A stretch of DNA of 64,000 nucleotides from Desulfobacteraceae bacterium (GCA_016743945.1 JADGFI010000032.1:1-64000); one strand, 5' to 3'; positions 35,577 to 44,856 are shown, counted from the stretch's first letter. Made by a program: numbers and translations. Notes: a model not told the origin generated them from the letters alone.

Positions 35577-36390
35577 AATATCTTTGGGAAAAATATCTTA
35601 TATTAATGCCTCGCCTGTTTACTATGGTCTTGATAACGACTTGTTGCCGGACTGGCTTACCATGGTTCCCGATGTCCCGTCGGCTCTGAATCATCAGATT
35701 ATTACCGATCAGATTGAGATCAGTCCCATCTCGGCCGCATTTTATGCCATGAACCATGATAAGCTTTTGCTGCTGCCGGATCTTTCCATCTCATGCCATG
35801 GCAATGTCTTGAGTGTCCTTTGTGCCAGCAATTACGCCTTGGATGACCTGGATCAAAAAACTGTGATGTTTTCCCAGGAATCTGCCTCGGCAGCCTCTTT
35901 TTTAAAGATGATTTTTTCCCAGAGGCAGGTTTATCCTGATTTTAAGGTGGGACCGGTTGGAGATATCCATCAGATCCCGTCGGGAGTGGATGCGGTTATG
36001 GTTATTGGGGACACTGCTCTGACCCAGCCCTGGAAGGAACGATATGTCCATTGTTTTGACCTGGGGGGTATCTGGTATGAGATGACCGGATTGCCCTTTG
36101 TTTTTGCGGTTTGGGTGGTTCGAGAATCCTTTGCAAAAAAATATCCTGAACAGGTGGGACAGGTGGTGGATCTGCTGCATGCCTCAAAAAAACAAGGGTA
36201 TGCCCATATTGACGAGGTCATTCTCGCTGGTGCCCAAAAATTAAAGTTAAGTCATTCCCTTATCAGACGCTACTATGATCTTCTGATTTGCGACCTGGAC
36301 CCTTTGAAAATAAAGGCCATGAAAATATTTTTTAAATCTCTTTATGAACAAAAAATTTTGGATACCCCGGCAAAGATTCGTTTTTTTTAA
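35566..36390 (+). CDS. mqnA: Chorismate dehydratase MqnA
   Basis: MqnA dehydrates chorismate to 3-[(1-carboxyvinyl)oxy]benzoate, the first step of the futalosine menaquinone route. The protein has the periplasmic-binding-protein-like fold of the family, with the N-terminal ISYINASPVYYGL, ISPISAAFYA, SQESASAAS and LPFVFAVWVV segments. The frame extends upstream to 35524, but ATG at 35566 (MKPRISLG) matches the family N terminus and has AAAGGG upstream, giving 274 residues. It overlaps the deaminase gene by 11 bp and converges with the histidine kinase gene by 4 bp. mqnB and mqnD are not in the window. Confidence 0.92.
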   Translation: MKPRISLGKISYINASPVYYGLDNDLLPDWLTMVPDVPSALNHQIITDQIEISPISAAFYAMNHDKLLLLPDLSISCHGNVLSVLCASNYALDDLDQKTVMFSQESASAASFLKMIFSQRQVYPDFKVGPVGDIHQIPSGVDAVMVIGDTALTQPWKERYVHCFDLGGIWYEMTGLPFVFAVWVVRESFAKKYPEQVGQVVDLLHASKKQGYAHIDEVILAGAQKLKLSHSLIRRYYDLLICDLDPLKIKAMKIFFKSLYEQKILDTPAKIRFF

Positions 36391-37526
36391 AGACTTCCAT
36401 GCTTTTCCAGGGGAAGGCGATATGTAAAAGTTGTCCCCTGATCCAATGTGGAGTGGAAGGATATTTTCCCCTTAAGATAGGTTTCACCAAACAATTTCAT
36501 GGAATAAGTACCCAGCCCCCGGCTATCGCCTGATTTTGAACTGAAATAGCGCTGGAAAATTCGTTTTTGTATGGGCTGGGGGATATAGGTTTTATTCCAG
36601 ATTTTCCAGGAGACCTCTTCCCCGGTTGCCGCGACGATGATGCGTATTGAGCCGCCTTCTTGGGTGGCTTCCAATGCATTTATGACCATATTGCCAAGAA
36701 GCCTGGACAATAGAAGGGCATCGGTTTTCAGCATCACATTTTTTTCGGGCCAGTCTTCAATGATCTTTTTTTGGGAGGAGGCGTTATGGCCACTTATGAT
36801 CATGCCCAATTCCCTTTTGATGTCACCCAAGGATACTGCTGACTTGGAAGGCGTATAGGTGGCGTCCTTGTGATGGGATAAATTTTTCTGGATGGTCATT
36901 TCATGTATCAGTCTTTCAACCTCTTTTCTGATGGGTTCGATTTTCTCATTGTCGGGGGCGCTGAGTTCAAGCAGTTGAACATTTCCGTATAATGCGGTCA
37001 GGGTATTGTTGATATCATGGAAAAAGATACGGTCCAGGTTGACCCAGAATTGCTGCCGGGTAATATCCTGGGCATAAAAAAGAACCCACCGGTAATTTTC
37101 AAATTCAATGGGCTCGGCTTTCACCCGAAGACAGATGTCTGATGCGGTTCCATTCTTGTCAGATACCAGGGCACAGATTTGTTCGTTTGCTTGGTCCTCC
37201 TGGATGGCTGACATCATGGCAATGGCTGCACCGCAGGAAACACAATACTCAGTGGTGCCGCAACCGCCAGGTCCCTGAAAAGCGTGGATGCAGCCCAGAC
37301 TCTCGCCGAGGCGAAGACCCAGGGCATCTTGAGCATCTTTAATACCAAACGCGTCTATAAATGTATGGTTCAGGGCGACGATCTGCCGGTCTTGATTCAA
37401 CACCACCAAGAGGCCTGCTGCTGTTTTTAACAAGGCATCCATGATGGGATTATCAATAATATCATTAATTTGTCTTTGAAGTTTATGTTTTTCAGTTCTT
37501 TTTACAGACGCAAAATAGGTATCCAT
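36387..37526 (-). CDS. PAS-domain sensor histidine kinase with Cys cluster
   Basis: This 379-residue kinase has a PAS domain (about 25-155), a dimerisation/phosphotransfer helix with H170 in FFHDINNTLTALYG, and a HATPase domain with N283 in MVINALEATQEGG and the G boxes GDSRGLGTYSMK. No transmembrane segment is seen, so it should sense an internal signal. The PAS region contains C79, C89, C95 and C98 (CIH then GGCGTTEYCVSC), a pattern that could hold a metal, an iron-sulfur cluster or a redox switch (inference). The linked response regulator is not adjacent; the neighbours are mqnA (convergent) and the peroxiredoxin gene. Confidence 0.87.
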   Translation of the reverse strand: MDTYFASVKRTEKHKLQRQINDIIDNPIMDALLKTAAGLLVVLNQDRQIVALNHTFIDAFGIKDAQDALGLRLGESLGCIHAFQGPGGCGTTEYCVSCGAAIAMMSAIQEDQANEQICALVSDKNGTASDICLRVKAEPIEFENYRWVLFYAQDITRQQFWVNLDRIFFHDINNTLTALYGNVQLLELSAPDNEKIEPIRKEVERLIHEMTIQKNLSHHKDATYTPSKSAVSLGDIKRELGMIISGHNASSQKKIIEDWPEKNVMLKTDALLLSRLLGNMVINALEATQEGGSIRIIVAATGEEVSWKIWNKTYIPQPIQKRIFQRYFSSKSGDSRGLGTYSMKLFGETYLKGKISFHSTLDQGTTFTYRLPLEKHGSL

Positions 37527-37618
37527 TATCCATCCCTTTATTCAGGTTGTGGCGGATTTTTAGTTCATTAAAAAGGAGTATAACATATCGAAAATCAAAA
37601 ACCTATTTTTATTTAATC

Positions 37619-37646
37619 ATTTCAATGTGTTGTAATTCATTGAAAT
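37619..37646. promoter_or_regulatory. Inverted repeat upstream of the PAS kinase gene
   Basis: ATTTCAATG (37619-37627) and CATTGAAAT (37638-37646) form a perfect 9-bp inverted repeat with a 10-bp spacer, about 95 bp upstream of the kinase start. The 28-bp size fits a dimeric regulator site. It is AT-rich, so chance formation is possible. Confidence 0.35.
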
Positions 37647-37762
37647 CTACTGTAATTTCAAATGCTTAAACATAAAGCATACCCTTTGTAAATGGATGTT
37701 GTTCATGGATTTGGGTGGCTGGATTTTAAACCGCTGTTTTCAATAAGAATAAGGATAAAACA

Positions 37763-38353
37763 TTATTGGGCAAGGCTTTCCACTGCCTTCATGATCATAC
37801 CAAGATCCGGACGGATATTGATATCTGATACATGGATAAACCGAATTATTCCCTGTTTATCAACAAGAATCAATGCCCTTTCTGCGGTGCCGTTGGATCT
37901 CAAAATCCCATAGGTTTTTGCAACTTGACCATGGGGCCAGAAATCTGCGAGCACATCAAACCAGAGAGATCCCATTTCCTGGGTCCAGGCAAACAGGGTC
38001 GGGATATTGTCCACACTGATGCCCAGCAAGATGGTATCATGGGCTTCAAATAGGGGCTTTGCAATATTGTATCCAGGCCATTGGTCAGAACAGACCGGGG
38101 TCCAGGCAGCCGGGATAAAGGTGATCAATACATTTTTTTTTCCTTTGTACTGGCTCAGGGAAATGGGTTTTCCCGATACCGCTGGCAGGGTGAAATCCGG
38201 TGCTTTTTGGTTGATGCTGACCAAAAGATTGCTGTCAACCGGGGCAAGGGGCCCTGGGTCGAATATTTTATCACCATAGGCAAAAGAAGCGGCCATGGCT
38301 GTCCCGGGAAGGACCATGGAAAGAATAAGTATCCATAATACAAGTTTTTGCAT
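37763..38353 (-). CDS. Exported peroxiredoxin (AhpC/TSA family)
   Basis: This 196-residue thiol peroxidase carries an N-terminal signal peptide (LWILILSMVLPGTAMAA, 6-22). The peroxiredoxin active site is PAAWTPVCSD with peroxidatic C88 and its supporting Thr85. A second Cys for a typical two-Cys mechanism is not evident, so it may act as a one-Cys enzyme or use the neighbouring thioredoxin-like protein. The predicted location is the periplasm. ATG at 38353 has AAAGGAG at 6 nt. It is the last gene of a run that begins with formate dehydrogenase, suggesting peroxide protection of that oxygen-sensitive enzyme (inference). Confidence 0.87.
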   Translation of the reverse strand: MQKLVLWILILSMVLPGTAMAASFAYGDKIFDPGPLAPVDSNLLVSINQKAPDFTLPAVSGKPISLSQYKGKKNVLITFIPAAWTPVCSDQWPGYNIAKPLFEAHDTILLGISVDNIPTLFAWTQEMGSLWFDVLADFWPHGQVAKTYGILRSNGTAERALILVDKQGIIRFIHVSDINIRPDLGMIMKAVESLAQ

Positions 38354-38393
38354 CTGCTCTCCTTTAGGACATCCGGTATTACGTCCTCCGGCT

Positions 38394-38948
38394 TTAGAGT
38401 TTCAGGCCCGAAGCCTTTACCAAAGTTTCTAAAAATTTTTCCGGATCAATGATTTCTCCGGATTGGGAATGAAATATTTCAAGGCCCTGTTTTTTATCTG
38501 GTTTTAACCCGATAAAATAGGGGGTGCCAACCTCACCGATTTTTTTGTGGATCACAAATTTTGCGTCACTGAACAGGGGAAATTTAATCTGGTAGGTTTC
38601 CTTGAAAAAATTTACTTCATAGGCGGAATTACCCGCACCAATCCCAATGAGCCTTACCTGGTCTTTGAGCTTGGGATCTTTTTGAATCAGTTCAAATACT
38701 TTATTTATGTCCGCAGCTTCCCGCTGACAAATGGGGCAGTACATGGAAAAGATCTCAATGATCAGAACTTTTGCCTGGATTTGATTCAAAAGAAAGGGAT
38801 CCAGTGTTTCAAGCCCGAGATAGCGCCGTTGAAAGGATTCCCCGGGGGCAGGGAGACTGAAATCAAGGTCCATTTTTCTGGGTTCACACAGGCCTGTCTC
38901 TGGCATGAAGAACCCTAAAAATAATAGAAAGGCAAGGCATTTTTCCAT
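38394..38948 (-). CDS. Exported thioredoxin-like (TlpA/ResA-type) protein
   Basis: This is a 184-residue thioredoxin-fold protein with an N-terminal signal peptide (hydrophobic 5-19) and a CPIC active site at C71-C74 in FSMYCPICQREAAD. Cys21 follows the hydrophobic stretch and could be a lipobox cysteine (GLC). It probably reduces disulfides or delivers electrons in the periplasm. The start has GGAGATCACC before the ATG. It lies 14 bp after fdhE and 40 bp before the peroxiredoxin gene in the same orientation, so the two redox proteins and the formate dehydrogenase genes are likely to be co-transcribed. Confidence 0.82.
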   Translation of the reverse strand: MEKCLAFLLFLGFFMPETGLCEPRKMDLDFSLPAPGESFQRRYLGLETLDPFLLNQIQAKVLIIEIFSMYCPICQREAADINKVFELIQKDPKLKDQVRLIGIGAGNSAYEVNFFKETYQIKFPLFSDAKFVIHKKIGEVGTPYFIGLKPDKKQGLEIFHSQSGEIIDPEKFLETLVKASGLKL

Positions 38949-38962
38949 GGTGATCTCCTTAT

Positions 38963-39862
38963 CTATGCTAAGAGTGGTGTTGACCCTGGGGGGGGGTGGT
39001 TTGGGCTTTTATATCCTTTTTCCTGTGCCTTATAATCCAGGTGCAGGGTGGAAATTTGTTCTAATTTCGGAAAAAATGAGCGATCCAGTTTTCTTAAATC
39101 CACAAGTTTTAAATAATTATGGCAATTGTCACAAAGATAAACCCGGTATTCTTTTTCTTCACTGGAAAAAAAATAATGTTGATCCTCCTTTTCCATGGAA
39201 TCGCAAAAGACACATCCCATGCGGTGGGTTTCCCATTCATGGGCACACAGACTGCACAGGAGAAATTTTTTCCCATCCTGATCCAAAAAAGCAACATCTG
39301 GATGACTGCCGCAGACGGGACAATATCCTTTTTTAAATTCCGGTGCATCTTTGAGATAGGACGCCAGCTGAACAGCGCAGGATTGGATGGAAGGCGCCAT
39401 GGCACTGAAGGCAAAAAAGGTCAACTCGTCCAAGGGAATATCCAGCAGGGTTGCTGTTTTTTCCAGGTCCTGGTTGTTGAGCAGGACAGAAAAAATGGGG
39501 TTAAGTTCAGGTTTGCCCTTCCCAAGAGCGGTCAAAATTTTTTCTCCCGTATGGGCCAGCTTGGGTGCATGGGCCACGGAGAGATCGCAGAGTTTTTTCA
39601 GGAGAATGCCTGCCTGTGCCGGGTCAATTAAAAACTGGGAGGGATCAACCAGGGGCATCCCGTTTTCCTGTTTTAATGCCAAAAGGGCAGGGTCTAGGAT
39701 AATGGGGTCCAAAGCGATATGGATCCGGCTTTGGGCCTGGGCAACAAATACCTGCCCATAAAAATCGATCAAAGCCCCGTAGGCAGGCCTTGACCGTTGA
39801 ATCATGCCGGCTGTCTTCGTGATCTCTTCTTTTGTCAGTTCGGGTCTGGTGGTTTGGGTCAT
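38963..39862 (-). CDS. fdhE: Formate dehydrogenase accessory protein FdhE
   Basis: FdhE is needed for maturation of respiratory formate dehydrogenases and binds iron through rubredoxin-like CxxC pairs. The protein shows four such pairs in its C-terminal third: YCPVC, LCSLC, GCVFC and LCDNC. The N-terminal two thirds are helical. The open frame runs further upstream to 39910, but ATG at 39862 has AAGGAAAC in place upstream and gives the usual ~299-residue protein. It follows fdhB by 71 bp in the same direction. Confidence 0.9.
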   Translation of the reverse strand: MTQTTRPELTKEEITKTAGMIQRSRPAYGALIDFYGQVFVAQAQSRIHIALDPIILDPALLALKQENGMPLVDPSQFLIDPAQAGILLKKLCDLSVAHAPKLAHTGEKILTALGKGKPELNPIFSVLLNNQDLEKTATLLDIPLDELTFFAFSAMAPSIQSCAVQLASYLKDAPEFKKGYCPVCGSHPDVAFLDQDGKKFLLCSLCAHEWETHRMGCVFCDSMEKEDQHYFFSSEEKEYRVYLCDNCHNYLKLVDLRKLDRSFFPKLEQISTLHLDYKAQEKGYKSPNHPPPGSTPLLA

Positions 39863-39933
39863 GGGGTGTTTCCTTGTAAAACCCGGGGGAACGCATTCTC
39901 CCCCGGGCATAAGGTTATCGTAAGTTTATAACA

Positions 39934-40647
39934 TTATACTTTCATCAGTCTGGCAAAGGGTCCCATCATTTTACGGATGGCAACACTCCGGCTCATACCG
40001 CCCATGTCCGCGCTTGCCACGGCATACTCGGAATAAAGGGAGGGTTCTTCGGTCGTAAGGTAAATTACATTAAGGTCATTGGGGTCCAACAGCATGGCGC
40101 TGGGGTGTTTTTTCTTGAGTGTTTTGAGCCGTGACTGGGCCAGGGTAACCATTTCGTCTCGGTCGCCAAAGTTCATGGTGCCGGTGGGGCAGGTGGTGAC
40201 ACAGGCGGGTTTTAACCCGTTGTGAACCCTGTCGTTGCACATATCGCATTTGGCAAGGGTGCCGTCGGGTCCTTTCCTCGGGATATTATAGGGACAGGAG
40301 CCAATGATTTCATCGGCATCCAGTTCCTTGGTTTTGGCCGTATAAAGAATAGCGCCAGTGGCGGGATCCTGGTAAATGGCATCCTCATCCATGGCGGTTT
40401 CAAGACAGGGGGCATCAATGCAATGCCGGCACTGGTCCGGAAAAAATAGCCAGTTGAGCTTTTTGTTTATGATTTCCTCGTTCATCCGTACCAGTTTATA
40501 GGTGGAAACGGAAAGATCCTCAGGATTTTGAAAACTGCCTCTGTTCACCGTGGCTTCTGCCGGCAGGTCGTGCCATTGCTTGCATGCCACCTGGCAGCCT
40601 CTGCAGGCTGTACAAACACTTGTATCGATAAAAAATGATTTTGTCAT
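39934..40647 (-). CDS. fdhB: Formate dehydrogenase iron-sulfur subunit
   Basis: This 237-residue electron-transfer subunit has several [4Fe-4S] Cys motifs. CTACRGCQVACKQW is near the N terminus. CRHCIDAPC and CPYNIP are in the middle. CDMC...CVTTCPTG lies in the second half. It passes electrons from the catalytic FdhA to a periplasmic acceptor such as a c-type cytochrome or to a membrane module. No signal peptide is present; it would be exported with FdhA through the Tat signal of that subunit (known for this family). It lies 15 bp after fdhA. No membrane gamma subunit (cytochrome b) follows, so this is the two-subunit soluble type. Confidence 0.93.
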   Translation of the reverse strand: MTKSFFIDTSVCTACRGCQVACKQWHDLPAEATVNRGSFQNPEDLSVSTYKLVRMNEEIINKKLNWLFFPDQCRHCIDAPCLETAMDEDAIYQDPATGAILYTAKTKELDADEIIGSCPYNIPRKGPDGTLAKCDMCNDRVHNGLKPACVTTCPTGTMNFGDRDEMVTLAQSRLKTLKKKHPSAMLLDPNDLNVIYLTTEEPSLYSEYAVASADMGGMSRSVAIRKMMGPFARLMKV

Positions 40648-40662
40648 CTTGGTTGGCCTCCT

Positions 40663-43600
40663 TTAAATCTTTGCGACATTGACCATGAATGCTTTGGTTT
40701 CAGGAATCCGGGTATTGGGATCTCCGGCCGGTGGGGTCAGAAGATTGGCACTTTCTTCCTTGCCCGTGGCAGGCCAGCGCCAGCCGTAATGCCAGGGAAT
40801 CCCCACCTGGTGAACCGTGGCATATCCGATTTTAAAGGGTTTGAACCGTTTGGTGACAACGGCAATACAGTCAAGGCTGGCCCGGGCCGAACTGACCCGC
40901 ACCCGTTCACCATTTTCAATGCCCCGTAGTTTGGCCAGTTCCTCACTCATTTCCACAAACACATTGGGCTGAAGTTCCATTAGCCAGTCCTGGGGACGGG
41001 TCATGAGCCCTGTCTGCCAGTGTTCCGTCACCCGATAGGTGGTGCCCACAAAGGGGAATCGTGGATCACAGGTGGCGTGCTGGTCATCCTTGGTGGAATA
41101 AACCACCGCGGTTGGGTTGACCATCTGGGAGGAGAAAAGGTTTTTTTCAACCGGGCATTCAAGGGGTTCGTAATGCTCGGGAAAGGGACCGTCTGCCCGG
41201 CCGGGTCCAAAGATCTGGCCATAGCCGTGTCTTCTCATGATAAAAGGCGATTTGGAATCAGTTCTTTTTGTTCCGTCGGGGTTTTCCAGGGGGTACCATC
41301 CGCCGTCGGGAACATCACCGGTCCATTTTTTGGACACGTACTTGCCGTTTTTGACATCTCCTTCAAACCGAACCACCCAGTTCTTTTCATTCCAGGGCTG
41401 TCCCTTGGGATCCACCGAGGCGCGGTTATAAATGATGCGGCGGTTGACCGGCCAGCACCAGGCAAATTCAGGATAAAGCCCGATCTTGTTGACGGCATCC
41501 TTGTGGGAACGCCGGGCGGACATATTTCCCTTTTCCGTGTAAGAGTTGCAATAGAGCCAGTTACCCGACGAGGTGGACCCATCCGCCTTAAGAAAGGCAA
41601 AACTTGGGACCAGGGTGCCTTTTTTGTAAACTTTTCCCTTGATCTCGGTGTCCTTTACAAAATAGCCGTTGATTTCCTTGGCCGCCTTGTGGGGATCGTA
41701 GATTCCGTCGGTTTCATAATCCCATTTCAGGTTGGCAATGGGGTCGGCAAATTTACCGCCATTCTTGTATTCTTTCTTGATCAAATGCCCCAGATGCATG
41801 ATGATGTCCCCGTCTGGACGGCTGTTGCCCATGGGTTTGGGACCTGCGTACCGCCATTGCATCCACCTTCCAGAGTTGGTGATACTGCCTTCCTTTTCAA
41901 CGGAAACAGATGCCGGCAGCATGAACACTTCGGTCTTGACCTTGGAGGGATCCACCCCCGGGCCGTGCCAGAAGGAGCCGGTTTCATTGTCAAACAGATT
42001 GACATTGACCATCCAGTCCAGCTTTTCCAGTGATTTTCTGATTTTGCCAGCATTGGAGCCGGAGCAGGCAGGATTTTGTCCCCAGGCAAAGAACCCGTTG
42101 ATTTTGTCCTTGTACATGGCATCAAAGAGATCAAACCAGGAATAGGCCTTGCCGTCGTCTACTTTTGGCAGCCAGTTGTAGCCAAACTGGTTGGCCTTGG
42201 TGCCCTTTTCACCGAAAAAGGATTTGAGCAGGCTGACGGAATATTTGGGATAATTCTGCCACCAGTTGGCAGACAGGGGGTCATTACTTTTAGGTGTCCA
42301 TTTGCCGTTGTAGGCTTCCAGGCTGTTGTTGGAGGCTCTGGGGGTTTTCAGGTAGCCGGGCCAGATATGCCATAAAAGGCAGTGGTCCGTGGAACCCTGG
42401 ACATTGGATTCGCCGCGAAGCGCATTTACCCCGCCGCCGGCAACGCCCATGTTGCCCAGCATCAGCTGGATCATGGCCATGGTCCGGATGATCTGGGTGC
42501 CCACGGTATGCTGGGTCCAGCCCATGGCATACATGATGGTGCCCGCCTTTCCCCTGGCACCGCTGGCAGCATAGGTTTTATAGACTTTCAGAAGGTCTTG
42601 TTTGGGGGTTCCGGTGACGCTGGAAACCTTGTCCAAATCATAGCGTTTGTAATGGGTTTTCATGAGCTGAAAAACCGACCGTTCATGCTTCAGACTCCGA
42701 TCCATCTTGGGAACCCCTTTTTCATCCATTTCAAAGGCCCATTTGGATTTATCATAGCTTCCAAGAGATGGTCCTTCCTTGCTCGCTTTATAGCCTGAAA
42801 AAAGACCGTCTTCAAAAGCGTAATCCTTGCCCACAATAAAGGGGGCATTGGTATAGGCAGCCGTATATTCCTTATTGTACAGGTCATTGTCCAGAATATA
42901 TTTGATCATGCCGCCCAAAAAGGCAATATCGGTTCCCGATCTTAGGGCCGCATAAATGTCTGCCTTGGAGGAGGTCCTTGTGAAACGGGGATCCACGGAA
43001 ATGAGTTTTGCCCCTTTTTCCATGGCCTGGGTCACATATTTAAAGGAGATGGGATGGTTTTCAGCAGCATTGCTGCCCATGATAAGAATACAATTGCTGT
43101 TTTTAATATCAATCCAGTGATTGGTCATTGCGCCGCGTCCAAACGACTCTGCCAGAGCCGCTACAGTTGCGCTATGTCAGATCCTGGCCTGGTGCTCTAT
43201 GTAAACCAGCCCCAGGGAGCGCATCAGGGTTTGGTAGATCCAGCACTCCTCATTGTCCATGGCAGCCGATCCAATGGAGGCCATGTTCGTAACCCGGTTG
43301 ACGGTCTGTCCCTTGTCATTTTTGGCTGTAAACCCTTTGTCGCGGGTTTCCTTGGTACGTTTGGCAATTGTTTTCATGGCCCAGTCCCAGGACACGGTTT
43401 CCCATTTGTCCGAATAGGGGGCCCGGTACATGGGTTCGGTGAGCCGTTTTTCGTTTTCAACCAGTTGTTTAATGGATGCGCCTTTGGGACACAGCGCCCC
43501 CCGGTTGATGACGTGATCGGGGTCGCCTTCAATATTGATGACCCGTCCATCCCCGCGTTTGCTGGTATGGACAATGGCACCGCACCCCACTGCGCAATAG

Positions 43601-43752
43601 CAGCAGATGGTGGTAGTTTCCTTGGCGTACTGGGTTTTGAGCATCTGGGCGTGGGATTTGACGGGTTTTAAGTCAAATCCAATACCGCTGACGGCAACTC
43701 CGGCTGCCGTGGCCCCGGAAATTTTGATAAAATCTCTTCTGTTGAGTTCCAT
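40663..43752 (-). CDS. fdhA: Formate dehydrogenase catalytic subunit, selenocysteine-containing, Tat-exported
   Basis: FdhA oxidises formate to CO2 at a bis-MGD tungsten or molybdenum centre. The gene contains an in-frame TGA (43179-43177) at codon 192, in the context EHQARI-Sec-HSATVAALAESFG, exactly where selenocysteine sits in this family. Reading it as Sec joins the two halves into a protein of ~1029 residues, typical for Desulfovibrio-type FdhA. The N terminus MELNRRDFIK is a Tat signal. A [4Fe-4S] motif C50-x2-C53-x3-C57 with C88 follows. The two segments are in the same frame, so no frameshift is involved. GGAGG lies about 10 nt before the ATG. It is the first gene of the fdhA-fdhB-fdhE-redox protein run. 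Confidence 0.96.
43144..43179 (-). promoter_or_regulatory. UGA-Sec codon and candidate bacterial SECIS hairpin
   Basis: Directly after the UGA codon (43179-43177) the coding strand forms a 6-bp stem, CGGCTC at 43160-43155 with GAGTCG at 43149-43144, closed by a 5-nt loop TGGCA. Bacterial SECIS elements are hairpins of this kind located a short distance downstream of UGA with a G/U-containing apical loop bound by SelB. The position (loop about 25 nt past UGA) is right. Confidence 0.75.
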
Positions 43753-44411
43753 CTAAATAAAGCCTCCTTGACAATAAAAAAGGTTGTTGGTTTCCTGTTT
43801 GGGTTGCCAGAAGTCCTTTGCTACTTAGGAGGTGCCCGACCCATAGACCCATACAATAGGCCGATAAGGACCTCTGGTAACCCAATTTTTTCAATGAATG
43901 ATTCCATAGCATAGTTGGGGTTACAAAAAAGTTACAAGAGGGGATCAAGGGAAGATCTGATCGTGTTTTTGACCCAGGGGGATCGTATGTGAATTTTGAA
44001 TATTTTTGGAAAGCTCGGGTTTGTTGACCCCGGCCGGGGTTAGATTCGCTTCACTGATTGAACAATTCTGACAGGCTTTAAATTCCACTGCGCTGAAGGC
44101 GGAAAACTTGCTGCCCTCTAACAATTCCGCCTTTTGACCGCTTCGCTGCATTAATATCAGAATGAATATTAATGCATTTTTATCCAATAAAATTTAATTA
44201 TAGATTTGTTCATTTGATTGAACTTGGTCAAATATAGTTGGATAATTCTTTACGTAAATTTGAAACACTGATACTGATTACCGCGGTCGCAGAAAAGCAC
44301 AGACCATTAAAGGAGAAAAATGGACGATAATGTAATTTATTGTGGGATATTCAGAAGCACATTTTCTTTGTTTGACATCACTATCAGAATGCATAAAAAT
44401 CAGGAGATTTC
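43753..44411. other. Long intergenic region upstream of fdhA
   Basis: This is 659 bp between the divergent fdhA and a small membrane-protein gene. It should hold the fdh promoter. Two weak minus-strand frames (43673-43948 and 43945-44187) lack ribosome-binding sites and family features and were not called as genes. The second has a Cys pair, and its right end coincides with an inverted repeat; the block looks like a degenerate repeat or gene remnant. The distal part (44180-44411) is AT-rich. Confidence 0.45.
44147..44176. terminator. Perfect 11-bp inverted repeat followed by T-run
   Basis: TGCATTAATAT (44147-44157) and ATATTAATGCA (44166-44176) with an 8-nt loop are followed on the plus strand by TTTTTAT. 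The shape fits an intrinsic terminator or a regulator site. No plus-strand gene ends just before it, so its use is unclear. Confidence 0.4.
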
Positions 44412-44720
44412 ATGTTTGATTTTGTAATTAGTCCCATCGCAATTGGAATATTAGTTTTAATTTTAACGTTAATAAAATCTAAAAGTATCAAAAATGGATT
44501 TGGCTTAGGGATATCAGGGGGGATATTGACATTTATTGTTCAATTCTCGGTTTTTTTGACCTCTAATAACGGTGAAGATTATGCAAAATACAATTGGGGA
44601 CTTGTGTATGATACAAATGAGCTGGGTTTTTTTACTATTTTATTTTCGTTCATTATACCTGGTTTAGCAATTGGGTTAGGCTGTTTTCTTTGTTATAAAG
44701 TTTTTAGAAAGCGATTTTGA
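44412..44720 (+). CDS. Small hypothetical membrane protein (102 aa)
   Basis: This is a 102-residue protein with three hydrophobic segments: IAIGILVLILTLI (8-20), GISGGILTFIVQFSVFL (33-49) and FFTILFSFIIPGLAIGLGCFL (73-93). It ends in a basic tail KVFRKRF, which predicts a small integral membrane protein. CAGGAGAT stands 5-10 nt before ATG 44412. It is AT-rich like the following GNAT gene and unlike the main chromosomal genes nearby, so this segment may be acquired. No family was recognised. Confidence 0.65.
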   Translation: MFDFVISPIAIGILVLILTLIKSKSIKNGFGLGISGGILTFIVQFSVFLTSNNGEDYAKYNWGLVYDTNELGFFTILFSFIIPGLAIGLGCFLCYKVFRKRF

Positions 44721-44856
44721 TATACCCCACCTGTTTTCATCAACAGTAAGTTGAGTCGGACCTGGTACCTAATTCCTTTTATTTAAGCTTATCAAGGTAA
44801 CAAGTTCTCCCTTGTATTTTTATGCCGGGATTGCTTAATCTTCAATAAAATTGATT

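Noticed and set aside
37692-37913. 73-codon plus-strand ORF
   Set aside because: Most of it is antisense to the peroxiredoxin gene, and it has no family features.
40663-43752. fdhA as two genes or a nonsense-mutated pseudogene
   Set aside because: The TGA lies in the exact Sec position of the family with a SECIS hairpin and the same frame continues, so it is a selenoprotein gene.
43673-43948. 91-codon minus-strand ORF over the fdhA start
   Set aside because: It overlaps the Tat signal region of fdhA in another frame with no RBS or homologous motif.
43753-44411. Sigma-54 promoter for fdhA
   Set aside because: A GGCAC/GCAAA-like pair near 43815-43840 has wrong spacing between the GG and GC elements.
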